DNA of 64,000 nt from Bacillus pumilus (GTDB taxonomy: Bacteria > Bacillota > Bacilli > Bacillales > Bacillaceae), in the NCBI RefSeq assembly GCF_009937765.1, contig NZ_CP047089.1, positions 804,272 through 868,271 of the forward strand, given 5' to 3'. The notes below the pieces were generated by a model, which saw only the letters and a program-made list of their open reading frames with translations, made no database searches and was not told the DNA's origin. Shown here one piece after another: positions 31,822 to 39,663 of the stretch. Position 1 is the first letter of the stretch; each line of letters begins with the position of its first letter. A program made the translations under genes and the position numbers.

Positions 31822-33655
31822 GCGCTTCCCCCTCTCTTGTCATCTGTTCAGACAACAAATCATGTGATTCGATGGCAGCAAACAATGCTTCTCTCATTTG
31901 CTCTTCACTCATCATGTCAAATTCATGGATAAAGCGGTTCAGCACATATGGGTCCCCATCCAGCGCATGGCCGATATGAATTTTCGGGAAAATTTGTTCC
32001 TGTGCTTTTTCATGTTGGTTGAGTAGTTCCTCATACATTTTCTCCCCAGGGCGAATGCCTGTGAACGTAATCGGAATCTGGTCTGTAGTGTAGCCTGAGA
32101 GGTGAATGAGGTTTTCTGCGAGGTCGACAATTTTCACTGGCTCCCCCATATCTAATACAAAAATCTGTCTTCCTTCTGCTAGGGCTCCCGCCTGAATGAC
32201 AAGTCTTGATGCTTCTGGAATGGTCATAAAATATCTTGTCATGGCTGGGTGTGTGACCGTGACCGGCCCCCCTTGTTCAATCTGTTTCTTAAAAATTGGA
32301 ATGACGCTTCCCCTGCTTCCGAGTACATTTCCAAACCGAACCGCGACAAATTTTGTGTCACTGCTTGCCCCCATTTGCATGATTAGCATTTCAGCAAATC
32401 GTTTTGTGGCGCCCATGACATTGGCAGGATTGACCGCTTTGTCAGAGGAAATGAGGACAAATGTTTCAATGCCATGCTCATGTGCAGCTTCTGCGACATT
32501 TTTTGTCCCGATAATATTGTTTTTCACGGCTTCTTTTGGACTGATCTCCATGAGCGGGACATGCTTATGTGCCGCGGCATGATAAATCATATCCGGCTGA
32601 AACTGACCAACGATTTCACTCATTTTTTGTTTATCTTGGATATCCGCAATTTGCGGATAGAGACTGATGGTGTCCCCATAAATTTCTTTCAGCTCTAGTA
32701 AAATAGAATGAATGCTAAATTCTCCATGTCCCACAAGCACAATCGCTTGAGGAGCAAACACACAAATTTGACGACAGATTTCTGATCCAATTGATCCGCC
32801 TGCCCCTGTAACCATGATCGTTTTCCCCTTTAAATGGACAGATAGACGGCTTGAATCTAATTGAATCGGTTCTCTCCCTAATAAATCCTCTGGCTGTACA
32901 TCTCGTAATTGATTCAGCGCATGGGTTCCTTTTAAAATCTGCTCCATCTCCGGCATGATCTGCGTTTTGACCCCCGTCGCTACGCACTCCTTATACAGCC
33001 CTTTTAACGTATGACTGCTTTTGGACGGAATGGCGATGATGATCTTTTGTATATCCATCATCACAACAGCTGTTTGAATCTGTTCTTTTCCTCCTAGAAC
33101 AGGCAGTCCCATGATTTCAAGCTTATGCTTCGTCTTGTCATCATCTATGAAGGCGACGGGTTCAATATGTACATCACTCGATTGCTGAAGCTGACGAACG
33201 ATAATGGTCCCAGCCGATCCGGCGCCAATGATTAAAGCCCGCTCTTTTTCTACCTGTAGCCGCTTTGCCCCATCATGGAGTAGCCTGGACGCCATTCGAG
33301 ATGCACCGATGAATAATACGTGGAAAAGCCACACGATGAATAAAAAACGAAAGGGCCATGTCTGCACGAAAAGGTACAGCATTGCCATTGAAAATAAAAA
33401 AGAACATACAAAGGTCTTCATTAAAGAAAATAACTCTCTTACTCCTGTATAAGCCCATACTTGCTTGTACACGTGAAAAATATACGAAAACAAATGGTGC
33501 CCAATGAGTAGACTGAGCGAAGAAATGACGAGCATTTCAAATGTATAAACAGTTAACGCCGCTTCTTGGACAAATTGAAAACCAAAAAAGACAGCCACTA
33601 AGATGAGATATGAATCTAGTGCCACGATGATTGATAATCTTTGGGCGTAAGTCAA
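31781..33655 (-). CDS. epsC: UDP-sugar 4,6-dehydratase EpsC
   Basis: Membrane-bound nucleotide-sugar 4,6-dehydratase of the PglF/WbpM type that starts the amino-sugar branch continued by EpsN and EpsM. 624 residues: four N-terminal helices (about 1-125), a Rossmann-like domain (about 140-260, LIIGAGSAGTIIVRQL) and the short-chain dehydratase domain (about 280-560) with MVTGAGGSIGSEICRQI and SSDKAVNPANVMGATKR. It starts with a TTG after GGGGGAGGAG. It lies 164 bases after epsB, the gap holding an EAR-type RNA. Confidence 0.94.
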   Translation of the reverse strand: MTYAQRLSIIVALDSYLILVAVFFGFQFVQEAALTVYTFEMLVISSLSLLIGHHLFSYIFHVYKQVWAYTGVRELFSLMKTFVCSFLFSMAMLYLFVQTWPFRFLFIVWLFHVLFIGASRMASRLLHDGAKRLQVEKERALIIGAGSAGTIIVRQLQQSSDVHIEPVAFIDDDKTKHKLEIMGLPVLGGKEQIQTAVVMMDIQKIIIAIPSKSSHTLKGLYKECVATGVKTQIMPEMEQILKGTHALNQLRDVQPEDLLGREPIQLDSSRLSVHLKGKTIMVTGAGGSIGSEICRQICVFAPQAIVLVGHGEFSIHSILLELKEIYGDTISLYPQIADIQDKQKMSEIVGQFQPDMIYHAAAHKHVPLMEISPKEAVKNNIIGTKNVAEAAHEHGIETFVLISSDKAVNPANVMGATKRFAEMLIMQMGASSDTKFVAVRFGNVLGSRGSVIPIFKKQIEQGGPVTVTHPAMTRYFMTIPEASRLVIQAGALAEGRQIFVLDMGEPVKIVDLAENLIHLSGYTTDQIPITFTGIRPGEKMYEELLNQHEKAQEQIFPKIHIGHALDGDPYVLNRFIHEFDMMSEEQMREALFAAIESHDLLSEQMTREGEALADEEKSLVLRNG

Positions 33656-33819
33656 CGCTCCTCCCCCTTTTTAAAACATCACTATTCTTACGTAAAATGG
33701 GCATCAAACCCGTCCTCACATCCCACTATTGATGACGAGCATCTAAGGCATTGTCATGCCCACAGCAGGATCGAGTGCCTCCATTGTTAAAGATTAGGAG
33801 ACATCACCTATCAATCTTG
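33656..33819 (-). ncRNA. EAR / epsC-type processive antitermination RNA
   Basis: The only long gap inside the eps operon, between epsB and epsC, where B. subtilis carries the EAR element that promotes readthrough of distal terminators. On the minus strand it contains GGCACTCGATCCTGCTGTGG, and TGGGCAT (33756-33762) can pair with ATGCCCA (33698-33704) to close a structured region of about 65 bases. I recall these blocks as conserved in the epsC RNA motif; no covariance search was run. Confidence 0.8.
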
Positions 33820-34503
33820 TTAATACATATACAGCCTTCCCTTTTTCTCTTTTTTTCCATTTAGCATAGCTCCAAGTAGTTTACCTGTTGTCCCGTCTAA
33901 TACTTCTTTTGATTTCTTCACTGCAGCTATCTTTGTTTTGCCGCTTAAGACAACGAGAATGCTTCCATCTGTCCGGTTCGCCAGGATCTTTGCATCGGCC
34001 ACTGGCAGAAGCGGCGCAGAATCCACAATCACCATGTCATATTGCTGTTCGATTTCATAAAACAGCTGCTTCATGACAGAAGAGGAGAGCAGCTCAGCTG
34101 GATTCGGCGGAATGGTTCCGCTCGGAAGCAGCTCTAAATGCTCAATGGGTGTGGGTAAAATGGCTTCCTCCAAGCTGCAATTATTTAATAGCACATTGGT
34201 CAAGCCCGTATGATGACTCAGGTCAAAATATTCATGAACAGCCGGCTTTCGCAAATCAGCATCCATCAGCAGCACCCGCTTTTTCTGCTGTGCAAAAACA
34301 GCTGCTAGGTTTGCAGCCGTAAATGATTTCCCTTCCTTCGGCAAGGAGGATGTCACCAATATAGATTTCAACCTTGTTTGGATGGATGTGAATTCAATGT
34401 TCGTTCGGATCGTACGGAATTGTTCTGCTATGACAGAGTGAGGATTTAATACTGAAATACAGGATAAATCTCTCTTTTCTCTTTTCTTTCTCTTAAAGAT
34501 CAA
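33820..34503 (-). CDS. epsB: tyrosine kinase EpsB
   Basis: BY-kinase catalytic partner of EpsA, controlling exopolysaccharide synthesis. 227 residues. Walker A is SSLPKEGKS, Walker A' is [11 protein letters not shown] and Walker B VIVDSAPL. The C-terminus GRLYMY keeps tyrosines at positions 225 and 227, the autophosphorylation cluster. It overlaps epsA by 11 bases. Confidence 0.95.
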   Translation of the reverse strand: MIFKRKKREKRDLSCISVLNPHSVIAEQFRTIRTNIEFTSIQTRLKSILVTSSLPKEGKSFTAANLAAVFAQQKKRVLLMDADLRKPAVHEYFDLSHHTGLTNVLLNNCSLEEAILPTPIEHLELLPSGTIPPNPAELLSSSVMKQLFYEIEQQYDMVIVDSAPLLPVADAKILANRTDGSILVVLSGKTKIAAVKKSKEVLDGTTGKLLGAMLNGKKEKKGRLYMY

Positions 34504-35224
34504 TGTTCTGTCCTCCCGTTATGACGGACTGCTTGTCTTTTTTTGCCCTCCTGTCTGCCTGCATCTGATAGACGCTGCCGAGCGACGGCAATCCGATCTC
34601 TTCTCTTATTTGATGTGTTCGTTTTACAGTATCATCGAGTAAGTTCATTAAGAAAATGAGTGTTACCCCCCCTAATAAAGAGGCGCCTAGTGCCAGTACG
34701 ATATGAACGAATTTTCTTGAATTCATAAGAATCGTATTGGACAGTTTGGCTTCAGACAAAACATTAATGCGATCCATATTCATGGTTTTTTTGATTTCTT
34801 CTTGCAGCACCTCTGTTGCAGTATTCGCAATGGCAACTGCCTTTGCGCGATCCTCATCTTGTACAGAAATATTAATGACCTCTGACTCATTTTCTGTACT
34901 TGTGGCAATTTTGTGTTTTAATCCTTCAGCTGATTCTGTGAGGTTGAGTGTTTCTTTTACTTTTTCAATGACGATTGGACTTTTTAATAAAACTTGAAAG
35001 GTACGTGTATATTGAAGGTTCATCTGAATATCGTTTAAGTTTGCTTGTGCGTCATTGCTGCGTTTATGAACAAGAATTTGAGTGGTTGCCTGATATACAG
35101 GAGTCGAGACATAGAACTGATAGTAGGCTGAAATGCCCGTTACGATCAGGACAATCAGGATCAGAAGGGCCATTTTCTCTTTAATGACAGAAAACAGCTG
35201 CTTAAAACCTATATTCTCATTCAT
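34493..35224 (-). CDS. epsA: polysaccharide co-polymerase and kinase activator EpsA
   Basis: Wzz-type modulator and EpsB activator. 243 residues: short cytoplasmic N-terminus, helix 1 (about 19-38), an extracytoplasmic domain, helix 2 (about 178-200) and a cytoplasmic tail that contacts EpsB. First gene of the operon. SinR-type operators lie upstream and slrR is divergent. Confidence 0.94.
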   Translation of the reverse strand: MNENIGFKQLFSVIKEKMALLILIVLIVTGISAYYQFYVSTPVYQATTQILVHKRSNDAQANLNDIQMNLQYTRTFQVLLKSPIVIEKVKETLNLTESAEGLKHKIATSTENESEVINISVQDEDRAKAVAIANTATEVLQEEIKKTMNMDRINVLSEAKLSNTILMNSRKFVHIVLALGASLLGGVTLIFLMNLLDDTVKRTHQIREEIGLPSLGSVYQMQADRRAKKDKQSVITGGQNIDL

Positions 35225-35284
35225 AGATACCTCCCGATTTCATCATAAAAAGGTTATATATGGTTTCTTTTTGTTAATGATTGG

Positions 35285-35290
35285 ATTATA
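35285..35290 (-). promoter_or_regulatory. possible eps -10 element
   Basis: Minus-strand TATAAT about 60 bases before epsA. The matching -35 (TTTTCT at 17 bases) is poor. SinR-type sites lie further upstream. Confidence 0.4.
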
Positions 35291-35333
35291 AAAGATAATA
35301 CCCGCAAAGAAAAATGTCATAATAGGTCTTATA

Positions 35334-35436
35334 GTTCTTTTTAAAGAACGAAATCGTTCGTTTTCTTTTGTTTACTTCCTGATTCTTACGTTTTTGAATT
35401 TTATAAAGAACAATTTATTTCTTATAATGAACGAAA
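35334..35436. promoter_or_regulatory. SinR/SlrR operator cluster between epsA and slrR
   Basis: A perfect palindrome GTTCTTTTTAAAGAAC spans 35334-35349, overlapping GAACGA-AA-TCGTTC at 35346-35359. Further half sites are AAAGAAC at 35405-35411 and GAACGAAA at 35429-35436. GTTCTYT is the SinR half-site consensus. One half site falls in the spacer of the putative slrR promoter, whose -10 TATAAT is at 35423-35428. One SinR complex could thus control both divergent units. Confidence 0.85.
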
Positions 35437-35481
35437 AGGTCGCACTACGATTAGCTAGGGAGAAGGGAGATCATTGATCGA

Positions 35482-35952
35482 ATGATAGGAAAGGTGATAC
35501 GCATTTACCGAAAGAGGAAAGGATACTCCATTCAGCAGCTGGCTGAAGATGCCCATGTCTCTAAATCGTATTTGAGTAAGATTGAGCGCGGTGTCCACAG
35601 AAATCCATCTGTCCAGTTTTTAAAAAAGGTATCCTCTTCGCTAGAGATTGATTTACAAGAGCTGTTTGATGCAGAGACGATGATGTTTCATGACGCTGAG
35701 AGTGGTGAACACGAATGGCGGGAGCATATCGTCAATGCCGTCCAATCCGGCATGCCAAAAGAAGAACTCTATCAGCTTCTCCAAACGTCTCGAAAGGAGC
35801 AGGAAGATAGAACGTTACATGTCACTCATAGAAAGCTGACGGATTCGAATATATCAGAGTGGAAGGGTCTGATGAGTGAAGCAAAGGCTATCGGCTTAAG
35901 CATTGAGGAAGTAAAAGCATTCCTTGCCAACATGGGAGAACGACGGGCGTAA
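35482..35952 (+). CDS. slrR: biofilm regulator SlrR
   Basis: SinR paralogue that forms heterocomplexes with SinR and represses autolysin and flagellar genes in biofilm-forming cells. 156 residues. The N-terminal Xre helix-turn-helix (about 1-65, RKRKGYSIQQLAEDAHVSKS) is followed by a C-terminal SinI/SinR-like dimerisation hook (about 115-152, ISEWKGLMSEAKAIGLSIEE). The start is supported by homology; its AAGGGAG site is 13 bases away, so translation may be weak. Confidence 0.94.
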   Translation: MIGKVIRIYRKRKGYSIQQLAEDAHVSKSYLSKIERGVHRNPSVQFLKKVSSSLEIDLQELFDAETMMFHDAESGEHEWREHIVNAVQSGMPKEELYQLLQTSRKEQEDRTLHVTHRKLTDSNISEWKGLMSEAKAIGLSIEEVKAFLANMGERRA

Positions 35953-36002
35953 GCCTTTCAGGAAGAGTCAAATTGCGGGGAGAGGCGTTTGACGCTTCGC
36001 TG

Positions 36003-36036
36003 AAAAAGAGCCTTTTATCATGAAAAGGCTCTTTTT
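36003..36036. terminator. bidirectional terminator between slrR and the holin gene
   Basis: AAAAAGAGCCTTTT (36003-36016) and AAAAGGCTCTTTTT (36023-36036) form a 14-bp stem ending in T runs on both strands. Confidence 0.92.
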
Positions 36037-36040
36037 CCTC

Positions 36041-36265
36041 TTATTCTGCTTTTTTTGTTCGTGCTTTTTTCGTTATATCATTGTTTTTCCAATAGGCCCA
36101 GAGAGATGTAATCCCAAGAAAGGCTAACGTGATGAATTGTTGAATACCTTCTTCATCAATAGGAATTGGGCTTTTTCCCGCAGCGGTTAGCGCACTGTTG
36201 ACAAGTGCGAGCAAAAGCAGTACAAGCCTTGCGATTGTACCTGCACTAATTTTTTGAACCTCCAA
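36041..36265 (-). CDS. orphan phage-type holin (XhlB/SPP1 family)
   Basis: 74 residues. GTIARLVLLLLALVNSALTAAGKSPIPIDEEG is close to PBSX XhlB and SPP1-type holins: two short helices (about 10-28 and 46-62) and a basic C-terminal tail. Holins form lesions that release endolysin. No endolysin or other phage gene is adjacent, so it is an isolated or co-opted gene. Starts at a TTG behind GGAGGGG and shares the slrR terminator. Confidence 0.78.
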   Translation of the reverse strand: MEVQKISAGTIARLVLLLLALVNSALTAAGKSPIPIDEEGIQQFITLAFLGITSLWAYWKNNDITKKARTKKAE

Positions 36266-36354
36266 CTGTAACCCCTCCCTTTCTTCCCCTTCACGGGTGA
36301 TACGGCTCGTTCTTTCTCATATGTATGCAAAAGCCGAATGAATAGAAGACCGGA

Positions 36355-36395
36355 TCAAAAAAAGAGACATCATACCTATATAAGGAATGATGCCT
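36355..36395 (-). terminator. terminator of the siderophore-importer operon
   Basis: Minus-strand AGGCATCAT pairs with ATGATGTCT across an inner CCT/AGG stem (36365-36395), followed by TCTTTTTTT. Confidence 0.85.
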
Positions 36396-36404
36396 GATTT
36401 CATC

Positions 36405-37307
36405 TTATTTTGATGTAGAGAACATCTCTTTCGCTTCATCCAATGCCATTTTATTGCCTAGTGCTGAGTAATCGAGCCATGGCTGATCGACAATCGGATA
36501 GACCTGATTGTTCTTCACAGCTTTTAGACCCTTCCAAATCGGTGTCTTTTCTAGTTGCTTGAATGCTTGCTGCGCTTTATCATCGCGGTTCACGACGACA
36601 AAGATAGCATCTGCATCATAGTCAGGAAGAACCTCTTGAGAAATCACTTCAAATGGACGCTTGCTGTCCAGTTTCTTCACACCATCGACAGGTGTAAGGC
36701 CTAAATCCTCGTACAAGATTGGACCCATTGGGCGCTTCATGCTAAATACTCGAAGCTCTTTTGCCGTCACACGGATCGCCATTACTTTTCCGTTTCCAAT
36801 CTTTTGTTTGATGAGTGATTTGACTTCTTTTGCTTCTTGATTGTAATCCTGAATATATTGATCGGCTTCTTTCTCTTTATTGACGAGCTTGCCGATTTTT
36901 TTCAAATGATCGCGCCAAGTGCCGTTATTTAAATTAAATACTTCTGTTTTGGCGATTTTCTTATATTTCGATAAATCTTGTCCAGCTAGTTCTTCATCAA
37001 CGTAAATAACATCTGGTTGTAGGGCAAGCAGAGACTCCATATCGGGATCGGCTGCGATACCAAGCTTCTTCGTACCACTCAGCTGCTTTTTCGCATGTGG
37101 AAGGAAATCCTTTAAATCCCCTCCTACAACAGAGCCTGCCGGCTTGATACCGAGTGCTAATAAGTCATTCGTTAAATGAATAGACAAGGAAGCAATTTTC
37201 GGTGTTCCATGATCATTTTGAGTTGCTTTATTCTTTGTTTCCTGTTGACCACAAGCAGCAAGTATGATGAAACAGAGCGTTAAACCAAGTACAAGTAATT
37301 TTTTCAT
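36405..37307 (-). CDS. iron-siderophore-binding lipoprotein
   Basis: Class III periplasmic-type binding protein (PF01497 fold), 300 residues. The lipoprotein signal ends in IILAACG. PDMESLLALQPDVIYVDEEL is the typical lobe-one stretch and ends with LDYSALGNKMALDEAKEMF. Expected to deliver a hydroxamate or related ferric siderophore to the two permeases encoded upstream. Closest by memory to the YfiY/YhfQ group; the actual ligand is unknown. Controlled by a Fur box upstream of the first permease. No ATPase gene is present, so a shared one such as YusV is likely used. Confidence 0.86.
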   Translation of the reverse strand: MKKLLVLGLTLCFIILAACGQQETKNKATQNDHGTPKIASLSIHLTNDLLALGIKPAGSVVGGDLKDFLPHAKKQLSGTKKLGIAADPDMESLLALQPDVIYVDEELAGQDLSKYKKIAKTEVFNLNNGTWRDHLKKIGKLVNKEKEADQYIQDYNQEAKEVKSLIKQKIGNGKVMAIRVTAKELRVFSMKRPMGPILYEDLGLTPVDGVKKLDSKRPFEVISQEVLPDYDADAIFVVVNRDDKAQQAFKQLEKTPIWKGLKAVKNNQVYPIVDQPWLDYSALGNKMALDEAKEMFSTSK

Positions 37308-37327
37308 GATGAGTTCCTCTTTCTTGT

Positions 37328-38329
37328 TTATTTCGTTTTTGCTAATAAATAGAGAAAATAAGGAGCGCCGATAAAAGCCACAACGACACCCGCTGGTATA
37401 GCATTTGGGGCAAAGATGGAACGTCCGATTGTATCGGCACTAACCAAAATCAACAAGCCGATGAGCCCACTAACAGGTAAAAAATATTGATGAAGTGAGC
37501 CGACAAGCCGCCTTGCCAAATGCGGGGCGACAAGTCCAATAAAACCAATACCACCTGTCATCGAAACACTTGCACTCGCCAAACCAACAGCTAAGGTTAG
37601 CAAAAGGAGACGCTGACGCTGGACACGTACACCGACACTTGAGGCAACAGCATCTCCTAATGTCAACGCATTGAGCGTGCTTGACTGCATCAACGTAAGC
37701 GGTACAAGACATACAATCCAAGGCAAAAGCGCTAACACATGAATCCAGTCTCTCCCCCATACATTGCCAACAAGCCATCTTGAAGCAAATGTATAAGTAT
37801 CTTCATCTAGCTTGAGTGACAAAAATAATGTCAAAGCACTGAATCCCGCTGCCACCGCAATTCCTACTAGGATCAGCCGAATGGGAACGAGACCTTCCTG
37901 CCGGTCATACGCCAAAAGCACGATGACCGCTGCCGCAAGAAGTCCCCCGCCAAATGTGAAGAGCGGAATAAGAAGAGAGGGATTGCCTTCTAGTGCGTGA
38001 AAATACGTCACAAACACGATTAAGCCAAAAGCGGCGCCTGCATTCAGTCCAATAATCCCTGGATCGGCCAGCGGGTTACGAGATAGACTTTGCAAAATGC
38101 CTCCCGCAATACCAAGACCAATTCCCGCTAGCATCGTTACCACGATTCGGGGCAGACGATAGTCAAACAGCACCGTTTCACTTTGAAAATCTCCAAAGCC
38201 GAATAACGTTTTGACGACCACAAGAGGATTCAGTTTCAGCGTACCGGTATTTAAGCTATACAGCACAACAGCCGCACTTAGACAAAGCAAAACGACTGTC
38301 ACAGCAAGAGCTCGCTTTTTCTCTCTCAC
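37328..38329 (-). CDS. iron-siderophore permease 2 (FecCD family)
   Basis: 333-residue BtuC/FecD-type permease with 10 predicted helices. Signature stretches are LPRIVVTMLAGIGLGIAGGILQ, NPLADPGIIGLNAGAA and GGIGFIGLVAPHLARRLVG. It forms a heterodimeric channel with the upstream permease, whose last 4 bases it overlaps. Confidence 0.93.
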   Translation of the reverse strand: MREKKRALAVTVVLLCLSAAVVLYSLNTGTLKLNPLVVVKTLFGFGDFQSETVLFDYRLPRIVVTMLAGIGLGIAGGILQSLSRNPLADPGIIGLNAGAAFGLIVFVTYFHALEGNPSLLIPLFTFGGGLLAAAVIVLLAYDRQEGLVPIRLILVGIAVAAGFSALTLFLSLKLDEDTYTFASRWLVGNVWGRDWIHVLALLPWIVCLVPLTLMQSSTLNALTLGDAVASSVGVRVQRQRLLLLTLAVGLASASVSMTGGIGFIGLVAPHLARRLVGSLHQYFLPVSGLIGLLILVSADTIGRSIFAPNAIPAGVVVAFIGAPYFLYLLAKTK

Positions 38330-39378
38330 GACAGGTTCCTCCCTTCTTTTCTGGCAATATATAAGAAGAAAGGAACACCGACAAGTGCCACCATCACGCC
38401 AATAGCAAGCTCTCGCGGCGGATTAACGGTGCGGCTGGCAAGGTCAGCAAAGACAAGCAGCACCGCGCCTAATATCGCTGACATCGGAATGACGAAACGA
38501 TAGTTTACACCAACCAGCTTTCGTGCGATATGCGGGATAACAAGACCGACAAATCCAATGGAGCCGACTGCTGATACAGAAACCCCTGCTAATAATACAG
38601 CAGCTACCATTCCTAGTATTCGCACTTGTCGCGTTTTCACCCCAAAATTTGCCGCAACATCTTCACCAAGCGACAGTAGCGAAAGTGACCGTCCTAATAG
38701 CATCGCCCATACGATCACTATGAGAATGACCGGGGCAAGAATAGTCAGCTGCGGCCATTTCACACCAGCCACTCCGCCTGCATACCAAAACGCAAGGTCC
38801 TGACTTAAGTCAAAATAAATCGCGATTCCAGAGCTAAGTGCATGAAGCAATGCAGCCACTACGGCTCCTGCTACTGTTAAGCGCAGTGGTGTCAAAACGC
38901 CACCAGCCGCACCAATCGCAAAGATCAGCAGCGTACTAAGCACTGCACCAATAAAGGAAAACAACATCAATGCCGAATAAGGGATGCCTGGGAAAAAAGC
39001 AAAACAGAGAGCGACCACAAACATCGCACCGCCATTGATGCCCAAAATCCCCGCATCGGCCAGCGGGTTTCTTGTTATTCCCTGCATGAGCGCACCCGCT
39101 ACGGCAAATGCCGCTCCAACAAGAGCTGCTCCTAAAACACGTGGAAGTCTTAATTCATGGATGATCTGTTGCTCTGTGACATCTGACTGATAATTAAATA
39201 CAGCTGTCCAAACCGTTTGCAGAGACAATGTTTTGGCACCATATGACACAGCCAAAAACATGGCAGCCGCCAAACCAATGACGGCGAGAAAAAATATCAA
39301 AAAGAACAAAATATATGATGATCGTTTTTGTTGAGGTGTTCGCTTATCCTGCAAAATCGGTGTCATCCTTTTCTTCAT
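38326..39378 (-). CDS. iron-siderophore permease 1 (FecCD family)
   Basis: 350-residue BtuC/FecC-type permease with about 10 helices. It has LPRVLGAALVGAAFAVAGALMQ, NPLADAGILGINGGAM and GSIGFVGLVIPHIARKLVG. First gene of a three-gene operon (permease, permease, binding protein). The ATG has no strong ribosome site, so the start could lie a few codons downstream. A Fur box lies 19-33 bases upstream. Confidence 0.9.
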   Translation of the reverse strand: MKKRMTPILQDKRTPQQKRSSYILFFLIFFLAVIGLAAAMFLAVSYGAKTLSLQTVWTAVFNYQSDVTEQQIIHELRLPRVLGAALVGAAFAVAGALMQGITRNPLADAGILGINGGAMFVVALCFAFFPGIPYSALMLFSFIGAVLSTLLIFAIGAAGGVLTPLRLTVAGAVVAALLHALSSGIAIYFDLSQDLAFWYAGGVAGVKWPQLTILAPVILIVIVWAMLLGRSLSLLSLGEDVAANFGVKTRQVRILGMVAAVLLAGVSVSAVGSIGFVGLVIPHIARKLVGVNYRFVIPMSAILGAVLLVFADLASRTVNPPRELAIGVMVALVGVPFFLYIARKEGRNLS

Positions 39379-39396
39379 TAAAAGTCTGTTTGAAAA

Positions 39397-39411
39397 TGAG
39401 AATCATAATCA
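39397..39411. promoter_or_regulatory. Fur box upstream of the siderophore importer
   Basis: TGAGAATCATAATCA matches TGATAATNATTATCA at 13 of 15 positions, and an adjacent overlapping TGAAAATGAGAATCA extends it, as in typical two-dimer Fur sites. Confidence 0.8.
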
Positions 39412-39544
39412 TCAAAATTATATCTGCCTGCCTGTCAAAAATCAATCTACGCCTTATTTTTTAATTAATGAAGGTATTCAGGTGACAGCCTTTGCTCATT
39501 TCAAACGGCCTATCATTTTTTCTCATAGTTTAATAGGAAAATAG

Positions 39545-39574
39545 TTGACATTCCGCCTGGATATCCTCTAAAAT
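39545..39574 (+). promoter_or_regulatory. sigma-A promoter of pdaC
   Basis: TTGACA (39545-39550), 18-base spacer, TAAAAT (39569-39574). Confidence 0.7.
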
Positions 39575-39592
39575 TACAAAAGTAAGTCAAAT

Positions 39593-39609
39593 GTTATAAA
39601 AATATTACA
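39593..39609. promoter_or_regulatory. possible WalR site in the pdaC leader
   Basis: Read on the minus strand, TGTAAT-N5-TATAAC matches the WalR consensus TGTWAH-N5-TGTWAH at all but one position. It lies just downstream of the predicted start, where binding would repress; B. subtilis pdaC is, as I recall, a WalR-regulon gene. Confidence 0.4.
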
Positions 39610-39663
39610 AACAGATGTCAAACTGATAAAGAATGGCCCGTCTTGAGAGGAGATTTGAACGTT

